This document shows positions 6,176-6,194 of a stretch of 6,194 nucleotides of DNA, one piece after another (positions within the stretch are counted from its first letter, which is position 1; the number at the start of each line of letters is the position of its first letter). A model generated the notes under the pieces. The model saw only the letters and a program-made list of their open reading frames with translations. It did no database searches and was not told where the DNA came from. Where the stretch lies: assembly GCA_020440935.1 (NCBI GenBank), contig JAGRNC010000161.1, positions 1 to 6,194 on the forward strand, written 5' to 3'. This stretch comes from Leptospiraceae bacterium (lineage in GTDB: Bacteria > Spirochaetota > Leptospiria > Leptospirales > Leptonemataceae). Both the position numbers and the translations under genes were made by a program.

Positions 6176-6194
6176 TGGTGGTCTTCGCTCTTTC
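6021..6194. repeat. Perfect 77-nt direct repeat, 97-nt period, at window end
   Basis: Positions 6021-6097 and 6118-6194 are identical over 77 nt, separated by a 20-nt unique spacer (6098-6117). The second copy ends exactly at the last base of the window. The period is not a multiple of three, so the copy shifts the efflux-gene frame: read in the OMF frame from 6194, the second copy gives the same peptide (ending DLFGG), then Q and a TGA at 6113-6111. An exact 77-nt overlap equals a k-mer size commonly used by short-read assemblers, which favours an assembly-graph loop over a genuine duplication. Confidence 0.95.

Noticed and set aside
6021..6194. Repeat at the window end as a CRISPR or mobile-element end
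   Set aside because: There are only two copies, 77 nt long with a 20-nt spacer, both coding for the conserved efflux-protein sequence; there is no inverted terminal repeat or transposase.

Overview
The window looks like a chromosomal fragment of a Gram-negative (double-membrane) bacterium of moderate G+C content. The evidence is an outer-membrane efflux factor of the TolC/NodT type, a lipoprotein with a short, relaxed lipobox (V-I-A-C) and a large membrane-bound c-di-GMP signalling protein. A spirochaete of the Leptospiraceae type is one possibility, given the relaxed lipobox and gene style, but this is a weak inference. There are no rRNA or tRNA genes, CRISPR arrays, integrases or transposases. 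The right edge ends exactly on a perfect 77-nt repeat of an internal segment, which suggests it is the end of a short-read contig.

Layout, left to right. (1) Positions 1-2262, minus strand: a sensor protein with about six transmembrane segments, three PAS domains and a GGDEF diguanylate cyclase domain. It runs off the left edge inside what looks like the linker to an EAL phosphodiesterase domain. (2) Positions 2263-2496: a divergent intergenic region with a plausible promoter in each direction and short inverted repeats. (3) Positions 2497-3551, plus strand: a two-gene unit of an unrecognised helical lipoprotein and a small VOC/glyoxalase-fold protein, joined by an ATGA stop/start overlap. 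(4) Positions 3552-3698: a short convergent intergenic region, with a candidate terminator for the minus-strand gene reaching into it. (5) Positions 3699-6194, minus strand: a NodT-type outer-membrane factor (upstream, 5' end missing or disrupted) followed after 86 nt by a 422-residue condensation-superfamily acyltransferase resembling PapA5.

Functional reading. The left gene probably links an unknown membrane or cytoplasmic signal to c-di-GMP turnover. The right-hand pair could make and export an acylated product, but this is inferred only from adjacency. The lipoprotein and VOC protein are probably translated together; their shared role is unknown. I found no convincing new defence, mobile or RNA system. 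The items most worth checking are the 97-nt-period duplication in the efflux gene, the missing I-site and probable EAL domain of the cyclase, the lipoprotein-VOC coupling, and the acyltransferase-exporter pair.
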